A program made the translations under genes and the position numbers. The notes under the pieces are model-generated. The model was not told the origin of the DNA. It worked only from the letters and a program-made list of their open reading frames with translations, and searched no databases. From NCBI GenBank assembly GCA_938049385.1, contig CALIBQ010000020.1, positions 1-46,266 of the forward strand: a stretch of 46,266 bases of DNA, written 5' to 3'. Below are positions 7,739-16,474 of this stretch, piece by piece. Source of the stretch: an uncultured Anaerolineae bacterium. GTDB lineage: Bacteria > Chloroflexota > Anaerolineae > JACIWP01. The first letter of the stretch is position 1. Each line of letters begins with the position of its first letter.

Positions 7739-8905
7739 ATGCAATTGTCCACTGCGGGGAAATGGCATAACACAGGCCAGGTAGTAGGCCTGTTTTTGAA
7801 AATCGGGCTTATCAGCTTCGGAGGCCCGGCGGCCAGCATTGCGCTGATGGAGCAGGAAGTGGTCGGGAAAAGGCGGTGGCTGTCGCGCGAGCATTTCCTG
7901 GACCTGATGGCGGTTACCAACCTGGTGCCCGGTCCCAATGCGGTCGAAATGGCCAGTCATATCGGCTTTGTCCATGCCGGCTGGCCGGGTCTGCTCGCCG
8001 GCGGTGCATCATTCATCCTGCCCGGCTTTCTCGCCAGCCTCGCCCTCGGCTGGCTCTACGTGCGGTTCGGGAATTTGCCCCAGACCGACGCGCTCTTCTA
8101 CGGCATCAACCCGGCCGTAGTGGGCATTATCCTGGTCGCCACCTACCGTCTCGGAAGGGCGGCTATCCAGGACTGGCCGGCACTGGTCCTGTTCTTGCTC
8201 TGCTTCACCGCGAGTATGCTGGGAATAAACGAGGTACTGCTCCTGCTGATCGCGGGCGCGGCCGGTGCATGGATATACGCACGCCCCCGCCTGTCGGGGA
8301 AGCTGAGAGTTCTACTGGTGACTGGCGGCTCCTGGGCCGGCCTCTCCGCCGCCCTGCCGGCCTGGCTGGATCACCGCCTGGTCAAGCTGGCTCTTTTCTC
8401 CCTGAAGGTCGGCTCCCTGCTGTTCGGGAGCGGCATGGTGCTCTTCGCATTCATCCAGCGGGATGTGGTGGAGCGCTTCGGCTGGCTGACCCAGAGACAG
8501 CTCGTGGATGCCATTGCCGTAGGACAAATGACGCCAGGGCCTGTACTGTCCTCCGCCACCTTTATCGGCTATGTGGTCGCCGGCCTGCCCGGCGCACTGA
8601 TAGCCACCTGCGGTGTCTTCCTCCCGTCATTTGTCATCATAGCCCTGATCGGGCCATGGATGTCCCACCTGCGGCGCTCCGCCGTCGCGCAGGCATTCTT
8701 GCGGGGGGTAAACGCGGCCGTCGTGGCGCTCATCCTCTCGGTAGCCCTTGCCCTCCTACGCGCCGCGGTCGTGGACATCCCCACCGCGCTGATCGCGGCC
8801 GGCTCCACCCTGATTCTCTGGCGCTTTCAACCCGAGACCTTCTGGCTGGTGCTGGCCGGCGCGCTGGTCGGCCTGGCGCGTTATTTCATCCTGCGCGGCT
8901 TCTGA
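7739..8905 (+). CDS. chrA: Chromate transporter (CHR) family protein, two-domain
   Basis: A 388-residue inner-membrane protein with about ten to twelve hydrophobic segments and two homologous CHR halves. The first half has ISFGGP (about 25-30) and LVPGPNAVEMASHIG; the second repeats the pattern as LLFGSGMVLFAF and MTPGPVLSSATFIGY. This is the long-chain bidomain ChrA form, which exports chromate by proton-driven antiport in characterised members; many homologues have unproven substrates. The ATG at 7739 is chosen because the frame upstream runs back through the promoter; the ribosome binding site (GTGGGG) is weak. The gene is convergent with herA, with six bases between their stops and no visible terminator. 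Confidence 0.88.
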   Translation: MQLSTAGKWHNTGQVVGLFLKIGLISFGGPAASIALMEQEVVGKRRWLSREHFLDLMAVTNLVPGPNAVEMASHIGFVHAGWPGLLAGGASFILPGFLASLALGWLYVRFGNLPQTDALFYGINPAVVGIILVATYRLGRAAIQDWPALVLFLLCFTASMLGINEVLLLLIAGAAGAWIYARPRLSGKLRVLLVTGGSWAGLSAALPAWLDHRLVKLALFSLKVGSLLFGSGMVLFAFIQRDVVERFGWLTQRQLVDAIAVGQMTPGPVLSSATFIGYVVAGLPGALIATCGVFLPSFVIIALIGPWMSHLRRSAVAQAFLRGVNAAVVALILSVALALLRAAVVDIPTALIAAGSTLILWRFQPETFWLVLAGALVGLARYFILRGF

Positions 8906-8911
8906 ACGCGC

Positions 8912-10606
8912 TCATTCGTCATCATCAAGCATCAGGGAGCGCAGTGATTTGGGCGGCTGTACCAGGTCCGCCGGCAGGGCATGATCGCGCTCCCGCCGCT
9001 TGCGTGTCCCCTCCGACGCATACTGCACCCAGATAGCGGGCGCGTCCTTGCTCTCCGCCCCATGCGTGGTGTGCCGCCGGCGTACCCGACAGATGACCGG
9101 CGTGTTCACCGCTGAACCGGCGATAATAACCTGGCCTTTGCTGAGCGCCGGCAGTTCCAGCAAAAGGTCCCGCCCCACGCTCTCGATGCTCTCCGCCACC
9201 CGCGCCTGGTCCACCGGATTGACGATGCGCAAGATGCACTGTGTCATGCATTGGGACAGCACATCGGCATCCAGCTTGCCCGGCCGCTGACTGATGAGGC
9301 CCACTGCGACGCCGAATTTGCGCCCCTCGGCCAGGATTTGCCGCAGGATGTGCGTCGTCACCACCTCCCCAGACGCCGGCGCGAAATGGTGCGCTTCCTC
9401 AATCAAGGTGAAGGTAGGATAGGGAATGTAATCCTCTGACCGCTCATCCGTCTTGCCGCGCTCCGCATCGACGCGGGCTTGCAGGAGCCGGCGCAGGATG
9501 GTGGCGACGATGACCTGCTGTTCACGCGCATCAATTTCGTTGAGCTGAAGCACGGTACAACGGCCGGGCGCATACAGTGCCTGGAGCGGCAACTGCTGAT
9601 AATCGTTGAAGGACGAGGAGTGCCTCAGCACAGCATCTAGCCGCCACAGCACCGCCTCGACGGAGTCGGCATATTTGGTGGGCTTCTCTTCGGCGGCCTC
9701 GTCCATCTCTTCCGCCGGCTTGTAGCCCTGCTCCCGCACCGCCAGCATCAGATCGTCAAAGCCGTATTTGTCGCCCCGCTCCCGCCGCAGGGCGCTCAGC
9801 GCGTTGCGCAGGATGTATTCTTGACGCTCCGTAAGGTTGGGCAGGAGCGCGCGATAGTCCCCCACGTTCAGGGAGCTGATGCGCACCTTGACCTCTTGGG
9901 GGCGCAGAATGCGCACTTCCGGGCGGTAGCCATCCTCGCCCTGGAACTCTGGCCGATTGGCCATCTCCTGCAGGGTGTCATATTCGCCGTGCGGGTCAAT
10001 GACCAGCACACAGCCGCGGTTGTAGGGTTTGAGCAGTTCCTCGATGAGCACACCGGCCAGGTAGCTCTTGCCGGCACCGGTGCTGGCGATGATGGCCAGA
10101 TGGGTGCTGGTGAAGGCGCCGGCATCAATCACGATGGGCACCGCATCCGGCTCGCGGCTGAGCAAAGAACCGATCCAGGCACTGCCGGGGTTCCCACGCG
10201 CCCGCGTGCTGAGGATTTGCGACAGCATATCGTTATCACAGAGGAAAATGGGCCGGCCGGCGCGCGGCGGCAGGCGGGGATTGATAAAATCCTTCAGCCC
10301 CAGGTCGTAATACCCGATGATGCGCACCGTGATCTCAAACAGCTCGTGCTGGCCCTGCCCGTGCCCCAGCATCTGCGCGATGTGCGCCGGCGGTACCGCC
10401 GGATTGGCCATAAACACATCGGGATAGGTGCGCAGAGGCCGGCGGTCGGTGATACGCCCCACTACTTGCCGCACCTGCCCGTCCACCACCGCCTCATAAT
10501 AGACAAACTCCCCGTGCCGCACCCGTTCTTCAACATCGGGAGTCACAAACGTGTATTCATGCGGGCTTTCACCCGGGCCCTTGGTGGTGCCAACCGGTTC
10601 ATGCAT
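8912..10606 (-). CDS. herA: HerA-type hexameric DNA translocase/helicase
   Basis: The 564-residue ATPase of the HerA/FtsK superfamily works with the NurA nuclease to resect DNA ends. It has a beta-rich N-terminal region that looks like a HAS-barrel (about 18-110), Walker A STGAGKS at 175-181, Walker B CVLVIDPHGE at 199-208, a mid-section ending in FTLIEEAHHF, and the arginine/sensor region GLISQRPGKLDADVLSQC typical of HerA. It is the last gene of the hutH-ansA-mre11-rad50-nurA-10631 run, 24 bases after the previous stop. The start has GGAGGGG five bases upstream. Confidence 0.93.
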   Translation of the reverse strand: MHEPVGTTKGPGESPHEYTFVTPDVEERVRHGEFVYYEAVVDGQVRQVVGRITDRRPLRTYPDVFMANPAVPPAHIAQMLGHGQGQHELFEITVRIIGYYDLGLKDFINPRLPPRAGRPIFLCDNDMLSQILSTRARGNPGSAWIGSLLSREPDAVPIVIDAGAFTSTHLAIIASTGAGKSYLAGVLIEELLKPYNRGCVLVIDPHGEYDTLQEMANRPEFQGEDGYRPEVRILRPQEVKVRISSLNVGDYRALLPNLTERQEYILRNALSALRRERGDKYGFDDLMLAVREQGYKPAEEMDEAAEEKPTKYADSVEAVLWRLDAVLRHSSSFNDYQQLPLQALYAPGRCTVLQLNEIDAREQQVIVATILRRLLQARVDAERGKTDERSEDYIPYPTFTLIEEAHHFAPASGEVVTTHILRQILAEGRKFGVAVGLISQRPGKLDADVLSQCMTQCILRIVNPVDQARVAESIESVGRDLLLELPALSKGQVIIAGSAVNTPVICRVRRRHTTHGAESKDAPAIWVQYASEGTRKRRERDHALPADLVQPPKSLRSLMLDDDE

Positions 10607-10630
10607 GGAAACCCCTCCTCCCTCGCCAGA

Positions 10631-11230
10631 TTATCCCATGGGCTGGACGTAGGTCTGCCAGGCCAGGCCCTCCCGCAGGACAGTGATTTGCTCGCGATGC
10701 TCAGGGAACAGCTCCATCACCTGATCCAGGATGTGGAGCAGAAGGTGGGGGATCAGCGGATGTGTCAGGGAGCGCAGATGCGGGATGTACACCAGGCGCG
10801 GGCCGGCCTCTCCTTCATGGAACCGGCGAAGCTCCTCGCCGTTTAGCGGCACTACCAGCGCATCTACCGGCGCAGAGAACGGGGGAATTCCCTGAAACGC
10901 CGGCCCTTCCCCCGCCGGCGGCATGCTCCCCACCACCAAGATGCCCACCAGCGTCGCCTTCTCGCTCAGGTAATCGGGTGAGAAAATCTCCAGCTCCGGC
11001 GCGGACGACAGGCGCGGCCCCAGCGTCCCGAACTCCGGGTTCATCAGGATGGTGTTGTAAATCACGCCGATGAGGTCGGGCTGGCCGGCCTGCGCCGCCT
11101 GCACTCGCACGAAGCGGCCGAAGGCGTAGTCGGCCGGCGTCGGCACTTCCGCCCGCTCGCCCGGGTTGTACACCTGACAGACGTACTCGATATGTGAATT
11201 GGACTTCACGATCTTGCCGATGACCACCAT
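10631..11230 (-). CDS. Uncharacterised HerA/NurA-linked protein, possible HAS-barrel subunit
   Basis: A 199-residue soluble protein with no signal or membrane segment, placed 18 bases after nurA and 24 bases before herA. I do not recognise a named family. The N-terminal half is beta-rich (IGKIVKSNSHIEYVCQVY, then FGRFVRVQ and LIGVIYNTILMNPEF) and resembles the small HAS-barrel found at the N-terminus of HerA. The second half contains a LVVGSM strand, an FHEG segment and an alpha-helical tail (HPLIPHLLLHILDQVMELFP). Its fixed position suggests an adaptor or accessory subunit of the HerA-NurA complex. That role is inferred from context and from a weak pattern only. Confidence 0.75.
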   Translation of the reverse strand: MVVIGKIVKSNSHIEYVCQVYNPGERAEVPTPADYAFGRFVRVQAAQAGQPDLIGVIYNTILMNPEFGTLGPRLSSAPELEIFSPDYLSEKATLVGILVVGSMPPAGEGPAFQGIPPFSAPVDALVVPLNGEELRRFHEGEAGPRLVYIPHLRSLTHPLIPHLLLHILDQVMELFPEHREQITVLREGLAWQTYVQPMG

Positions 11231-11248
11231 TGGTATTCCTCTCTTGAC

Positions 11249-12445
11249 TCAAACGCGGCGTTGCTGTTTGCTCAGCAGTTTGCGGGAAACCCGCAGGGGC
11301 AGGTCATGGCGCTGGGCAAACTGGCGAAACAGCTCGTAAAACCGCTCGCGGTCTTCCATGGTCAGCACCGCAACCGCGTCGGCGGTCTCCAGTGGGTACG
11401 GGTAGCCGTTGCCGACGACAGTTTCGGCGCGCACGATGTCCATGACCTCATCCAGCCGGCCGGCCTCCAGCATCCACAGCGGGAACTCGATACGCGCCGG
11501 CGGATGGTCCGCGGTCGTCTTGAGATAAGTGAAGCAGATGCGCCGGCGGAAATCCCGCCCGCTGGCCTCATCCACATAACTGTTCAGCACGGCATCGTCG
11601 CGCGCGCAGATATAGGCCGGCGTGCGGTCCCCCCAGTGCATCAGCGGGGCATACAGGATGGGATCGGATAGATGGCCGGCACAGGCACCGCCGGCCGCCC
11701 TCAGCATTTCCACCATATCTCGTGCATAGCTGGTGTCAATATAGCCGACCAGCGGCACACCGGTGTCCTCAGAGGTCATGACCATGCGCATGGTATGGGA
11801 GGCGTAGGCGTTCTGCACCTCCAGGGAAAGCCGGCTGGCAAACGAAGCGATGAGCGAGCCGTCGAAGAACACGACCGGCGGCGGTTCTTCGCCGGCATGC
11901 GCCTGCATATAGGCGATGACCCGCTCGACCTCGCGGATATAGCGGCGCAAGCTGAGGCGCTCATCCCAGCCCTGCTCCAGATCGGCACCACCGCCGGCGC
12001 CCAACTCCGACGGCGGCAGTACCTCTACCATGACATCTTTCTCATAGACCCCACCGGGCAAATGCCGGTTCTCGTACCAACCGATTTGAATGAGGGCCAC
12101 CGGGATGGACATGGTGCGCTGGGGCGGGATATGGGAACCGTCCACCGCGAACGTGGTGCGTCCCATCAGCACCTGCATCGCCCACTGGCGCGCCTGTTCG
12201 TGGTTGCTCCATTTTGTTCGGAAAGAGAGCACGGGACCGCCGGCCGCGTCATGTTCCGCCGTCGGCAGGGCGCCTGACGCCGGCATGCCGGCCAGGGGCT
12301 CGGCCAGACGCTGTGAGGGCCAGCCAGCAACTTCAATGAGAAACTGCCGGCACTGGTCCAGGTCATGGTGCTGGGCCAACTGATAGCCGCGGAAACTGCC
12401 GGCCTGTCGTTCCAGCGCTTGAATCACCCGTTCGCGCACCAGCAT
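11249..12445 (-). CDS. nurA: NurA-type 5'-3' nuclease
   Basis: The 398-residue protein shows the two conserved acidic motifs of the NurA fold: FAVDGSHI (Asp 102) and VVFFDGSLIA (Asp 195), which bind catalytic manganese in archaeal NurA. A later RRICFTYLKTT segment and the C-terminal helix (about 350-398) match the usual NurA layout. NurA degrades the 5' strand at a break while HerA pumps DNA to it. The gene lies 39 bases after rad50, and the ATG at 12445 has AAAGGG seven bases upstream. Homologues occur in archaea and scattered bacteria such as Thermus relatives and Chloroflexota. Confidence 0.9.
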   Translation of the reverse strand: MLVRERVIQALERQAGSFRGYQLAQHHDLDQCRQFLIEVAGWPSQRLAEPLAGMPASGALPTAEHDAAGGPVLSFRTKWSNHEQARQWAMQVLMGRTTFAVDGSHIPPQRTMSIPVALIQIGWYENRHLPGGVYEKDVMVEVLPPSELGAGGGADLEQGWDERLSLRRYIREVERVIAYMQAHAGEEPPPVVFFDGSLIASFASRLSLEVQNAYASHTMRMVMTSEDTGVPLVGYIDTSYARDMVEMLRAAGGACAGHLSDPILYAPLMHWGDRTPAYICARDDAVLNSYVDEASGRDFRRRICFTYLKTTADHPPARIEFPLWMLEAGRLDEVMDIVRAETVVGNGYPYPLETADAVAVLTMEDRERFYELFRQFAQRHDLPLRVSRKLLSKQQRRV

Positions 12446-12484
12446 AGCCTAACCCTTTCGTGAGGGCTGTCCAATCGAACGATC

Positions 12485-15166
12485 TTATTCCGTGTAGACG
12501 CGGCTGACGCCGTTCTCCTTGACCACCCGGATGCGGTTCTCGGTAACGCGTTCGAAGGTATCGTCGTGACTGATGACAAAAAGCTGGGAAAATCCCCGCA
12601 GGTTGAGGATATGGTCCGCCAGGCTCTCGCGCCGGCTCTCATCCAGATTGGCCGTCGGCTCATCGAAAAAGGCGATGTCCAGCTCCGACAGCTCTTTCAG
12701 GAGCGCCAGCCGGACGGCTAGGGCGGCGCTCATCTGCTCGCCGCCGGAAAGCTGTTGGAAGGTGCGGACATGGCCGGCCTTCTCCACCAGAATCTCGTAA
12801 TCCTCGCTCCATTCCAGATGCATGGTATAGTCGTTCATCAATTGGGAGAAGATCGCCGCGGCCTCGCGCGAGATGGCCTGCACCAGCATGCGGGTGATGT
12901 GCGGGCCGGCGTCCCGGATAACCGCTCTGGCGGTCTTCACCACCTCCAGGAGGGTCTTTTCCTGCTCCATCTCCCGGAGCACTGCTGCGAGCCGGCACCT
13001 CTGTTCGTTCAGCGATGCTATCTCCTCCTGCACCGCACGCCGGCGCTCTTCCTTCAGCCGCAGACGTTCTGCCAGGGAAGAAAGGCTCGCGCGGCACATT
13101 TCCAGTTCCTTCTGAACCTGGGCATGGGTGTCGGCGTCGTAATGCCGGCGGGCCTCCGCGAGCTGTTCCTGCAACTCGGCGAGCTGGGCCGCTAACTCTT
13201 GTCGGATACCCCGCAGTTTCTCCACTTGTGCCTGAATTTCCGGAAGCTTGGCGGCAGTGATCTCACTGCGGAGATACTCGTGATACGCGTCCGCACTGCC
13301 TTCCTTCCGCCGGCGCTCCTCTGCAATGCGTTCGTCCAGATCAGCAAAGCCCGCGAGGGCGGACTGGAGTTCCGCCTGCCGCCGTCGCAGTTCCTCAACC
13401 CGTGCACCCACTTCCTGCCATTCCGATTCCACCGCTGGCCGATCCGCGGCGAGCGCTTCCAGCCGACGGTACTCGGCCGGCAGGTGTTCCATCTCCTGCG
13501 TCTGCGTTTCCAGCGTCCGCAGTCGCTCCGGCGCGCCGGTCAGGGATGCGGCCTCGCGCTCCAGCGCCTCGCGCCGGCTCGACAGTGCTGTTATTTGCGC
13601 TTCCACATCGAGCAGATTTTTCTTCAGAAGGTCGCGGTTAGCCAAGCGCTCCGCCGCACTTCGCGCCACCCCCAATTTCTTCTGCAGTTCGGCCTGCGAT
13701 GCCGCCAGGGCCTGTAGCTCTGCCTCCAGCGCCGCGATCTGGGCGTCGAAATAATCCGCCAGGCTCAAGCCCTCCTGCATATTGCGGCAGGGCTCTTGCA
13801 GATAGGGGCACAGCCCGCCGGCCACCGCCTGCCGCGCTTGTCGGGCCTGGTCGAGCTGGGTGATGAGCCGGCCGTGCTCCTGCTGGGCCTCAGCGAACTG
13901 CTGTTCCAGCAGGGGCAGTTCCTGCACCAGGGGAATGTATTCCTGCAGTCCCGTCAGCTCATCCTGGATCGCCTGGCGCTGAGATTCCAGCCGGGACAGA
14001 TCGGCAGAGACCTGCTCCAGGGACTGCCGGCACTGCTCCAGCCTGGAAAGGTTCTGGCGTTCGGCCTGAAGCTCCTGCTCTAACTGCCGATACGCTTCCA
14101 CCGCCGGCGCCAGCTCCGCCATGCGCGCCGCCGCCTGGTCAATCTTCACCAACTGCTCCTGGAGCGCCCCCAGGCGCGCTTCCAGGCCGGCCAGCGTTGT
14201 CTCGACTTGCCCCAGCTCCTGCCGGATGGCGTCGCGGCGCGCTCGTTCGTCATCCAGCCGGCGCAGGGCTTCCTCTGCCTCCTGGTAGGCCTGATAGGCA
14301 GGGGCCAGCCGGCGGCACGCCTCCGCCGCCTCCTGCGCTTCCTGCAGACGCCGCCCGACATCGGCGAGCTGTTCGTCCAGGCCCTGCGACTGCTGGGTAA
14401 GCAGGGCGATGGAATGCTCCAGCGAATCTACCAGGCCTTTCTGGCGCTGGAATTCTTCCGCTCTGTCCTCCAGGCCGGCCAATTCCTCCTGAAGCTGGTC
14501 GCGCTGGCGGCGGGTTTCGTCCAGCTCTGCCTCCAGTTCGCCGGCCTCCTGCTCCAGCAGGGGCAGTCGCGCAAGCTGGCCCTCCAAGCCGGCGGATTCC
14601 TTCTCCAGCTCATTGACATGGTCCCTCAGCGCACTTTCCACCTCGCGCAGACCTTCATAGGCGCGCTGATATTCCTCCACCCTCAGCAGACGGTCGAATT
14701 TGTCCCGCCGCGCCGAGGCGTCTTCGAGAAATGCGGCGGTCAGCAGGCCCTGCGGGACGCCGATGGCATTGCTGAAGAGGTGCGCCAGGTTGGTGTCGGG
14801 GGGAACGCCGAACTGCTGGCACAGCCATTCCTGCACGCCGGCCTTGCCCTCCCGCAGGCGAAGCCGCAGCTCGGGGTCATAGACATAATACTCGGAGGAT
14901 TTCCCACAGACGCGCACAACCTCATACTCGCGGTCATCGGACGCGACAAAGGCGACCGTGATGGTGCCCTTGGCGGCGCCTTCCCGTATTATCTGGGCCT
15001 GCCGGCGAAAGGGGCTGAAATCGAACAGGGCGAAGCCGATGGCTTCCAAGATGGTGGATTTGCCGGCGCCGTTCTCTCCGCAGATGGCGGTAACACCCTG
15101 CCCCAGCTCGATACTGGCGTGCTCGTAGCTCTTGATATTTTCCAGCTCAACCCGCGTGATGTACAT
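12485..15166 (-). CDS. rad50: Rad50/SbcC-type SMC ATPase
   Basis: An 893-residue SMC-like ATPase that partners Mre11 at DNA ends. The N-terminal lobe has Walker A GENGAGKST (30-38) and the Q-loop region. Two long coiled-coil arms (about 180-440 and 475-720) flank a central hook, and the C-terminal lobe has the ABC signature LSGGEQMSAAL, Walker B LDIAFFDEPTANLD and the switch His in VISHDD. The hook is unusual: cysteines 453 and 460 are six residues apart (CPYLQEPC) instead of the usual CxxC. Length matches archaeal Rad50 rather than the longer E. coli SbcC. It overlaps mre11 by 20 bases, implying translational coupling. Confidence 0.93.
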   Translation of the reverse strand: MYITRVELENIKSYEHASIELGQGVTAICGENGAGKSTILEAIGFALFDFSPFRRQAQIIREGAAKGTITVAFVASDDREYEVVRVCGKSSEYYVYDPELRLRLREGKAGVQEWLCQQFGVPPDTNLAHLFSNAIGVPQGLLTAAFLEDASARRDKFDRLLRVEEYQRAYEGLREVESALRDHVNELEKESAGLEGQLARLPLLEQEAGELEAELDETRRQRDQLQEELAGLEDRAEEFQRQKGLVDSLEHSIALLTQQSQGLDEQLADVGRRLQEAQEAAEACRRLAPAYQAYQEAEEALRRLDDERARRDAIRQELGQVETTLAGLEARLGALQEQLVKIDQAAARMAELAPAVEAYRQLEQELQAERQNLSRLEQCRQSLEQVSADLSRLESQRQAIQDELTGLQEYIPLVQELPLLEQQFAEAQQEHGRLITQLDQARQARQAVAGGLCPYLQEPCRNMQEGLSLADYFDAQIAALEAELQALAASQAELQKKLGVARSAAERLANRDLLKKNLLDVEAQITALSSRREALEREAASLTGAPERLRTLETQTQEMEHLPAEYRRLEALAADRPAVESEWQEVGARVEELRRRQAELQSALAGFADLDERIAEERRRKEGSADAYHEYLRSEITAAKLPEIQAQVEKLRGIRQELAAQLAELQEQLAEARRHYDADTHAQVQKELEMCRASLSSLAERLRLKEERRRAVQEEIASLNEQRCRLAAVLREMEQEKTLLEVVKTARAVIRDAGPHITRMLVQAISREAAAIFSQLMNDYTMHLEWSEDYEILVEKAGHVRTFQQLSGGEQMSAALAVRLALLKELSELDIAFFDEPTANLDESRRESLADHILNLRGFSQLFVISHDDTFERVTENRIRVVKENGVSRVYTE

Positions 15167-16442
15167 CTTCCGCTAACCCCGTATTCAGCAGTGAAGACGC
15201 ACTGCGCCGCAGTTGCTGGACGATCTCTTCGGCGCTTTGGCGCTCCAGTATCTGTTCCTTCAACTCGCGAAATATCCCCGCCCACTGTTCAGCATTTCTT
15301 TGGAAACGCCCATCGCGCTGTAGTAATTCCTGGATGACCTGCTGTTCCATCTCCGCGCGGGAGAGATGCTCGGCCGGCGCATGGACCACATACTCCGCCG
15401 GCATCGCCCGCAGATGAACCTGGCTGACCAGCGGCTGGTAGTGCTGTTGGATCAATTCCGTCACGATATCCATCTGGAGCGCCGAGGATGGGAAATGCAG
15501 CAGGCCGTCCAGAGAGTATTCCACCGCCGGCGGCATGGGGAACTGCTCGGCATCAGCCTGAAGCTGGCGTCGAAGGGCCTCGTACAGCTCCTCTGGCGTT
15601 TGGAAAGGTGTAACATCCAGCCGGCGGCGGACGAAAGGCCGGCGGGCATAGCGGCGGTGTTCGGCGCGGACGGCATGCGGCCGGCCAATCTCCACCTCGA
15701 CAAAGAACACCCCGCCCGGATGCTGAGATTCATCAAAGCTGTTGGGCTCCAATGCGCCTGGGTTAAACAGCCAATCATCTTGTTGGACCGGCTTATGAAC
15801 GTGCCCCAGGGCCAGATAGTCAATATGAGGGCGCAGAGGCGCAAGCTGATAATGGGTCAGGCTGACACGCGTGCCGGCCCCTCGCACCAGCATCCCCTCC
15901 ACCTCTGCATGGGCCAGCAGGACAGTGAAGGGCGGCCGGCGCTCCGCATGAAGCTCTTCCAGCCGGCCAACCAGGTCAGCGAACACCCTGGGCGCCGCCG
16001 CGCCGTGATAGCCGGTGCCGTAGATGCGCACATCCCCCAGGTCCACATATCCCCCGAGACCTTCCTGGTAATGCTGGAGGACCAGTTTCTCATCCTGATA
16101 ATGGGGGCGCAGGAGGATGAGCAGGTCCTGAGCGGCCAGGAAATCGAGCCAAGAATGGTCCTGGCGGTAGTGCGGCTGTTCGTGATTGCCCATCACGCCC
16201 ACTACGGGGATGCCGGCCTCCTTCAGGCGTTGTAGTTCCCTCTGCGCCAGGATAAGCGTCATCGGGGAAATGACGCGCTGGTGAAAGAGGTCGCCGGCGA
16301 TCAGCACGAAATCCACCCGCTCCTTCAGGATATCGCTCACCGCCCGGTGAAAGGTTTGAAAGAAATCCCTATAGCGCTCAGGGCTGTGATACTGTTCATA
16401 TCCCAGATGCAGGTCGGCCAGATGGGCAAAGCGCACTCGCAT
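15147..16442 (-). CDS. mre11: Mre11/SbcD-type DNA repair exonuclease
   Basis: A 431-residue calcineurin-like phosphoesterase. The metal-binding motifs are in order: DLHLG (Asp 10, His 12), AGDLFH (Asp 51), GNHE (85-88), LLAHAEVEG and LGHVHKP. With Rad50 it forms the complex that nicks and trims broken or blocked DNA ends. A cap domain follows the nuclease core, and the C-terminal 90 residues are helical and charged, suiting Rad50 coiled-coil binding. AGGGGGAG lies just upstream of the ATG at 16442. It begins 32 bases after ansA and overlaps rad50, so the repair genes are co-transcribed and probably share the upstream hutH-ansA message. Confidence 0.94.
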   Translation of the reverse strand: MRVRFAHLADLHLGYEQYHSPERYRDFFQTFHRAVSDILKERVDFVLIAGDLFHQRVISPMTLILAQRELQRLKEAGIPVVGVMGNHEQPHYRQDHSWLDFLAAQDLLILLRPHYQDEKLVLQHYQEGLGGYVDLGDVRIYGTGYHGAAAPRVFADLVGRLEELHAERRPPFTVLLAHAEVEGMLVRGAGTRVSLTHYQLAPLRPHIDYLALGHVHKPVQQDDWLFNPGALEPNSFDESQHPGGVFFVEVEIGRPHAVRAEHRRYARRPFVRRRLDVTPFQTPEELYEALRRQLQADAEQFPMPPAVEYSLDGLLHFPSSALQMDIVTELIQQHYQPLVSQVHLRAMPAEYVVHAPAEHLSRAEMEQQVIQELLQRDGRFQRNAEQWAGIFRELKEQILERQSAEEIVQQLRRSASSLLNTGLAEDVHHAG

Positions 16443-16474
16443 TCCACTCCCCCTATCCGACTTTTACAGGGCGG

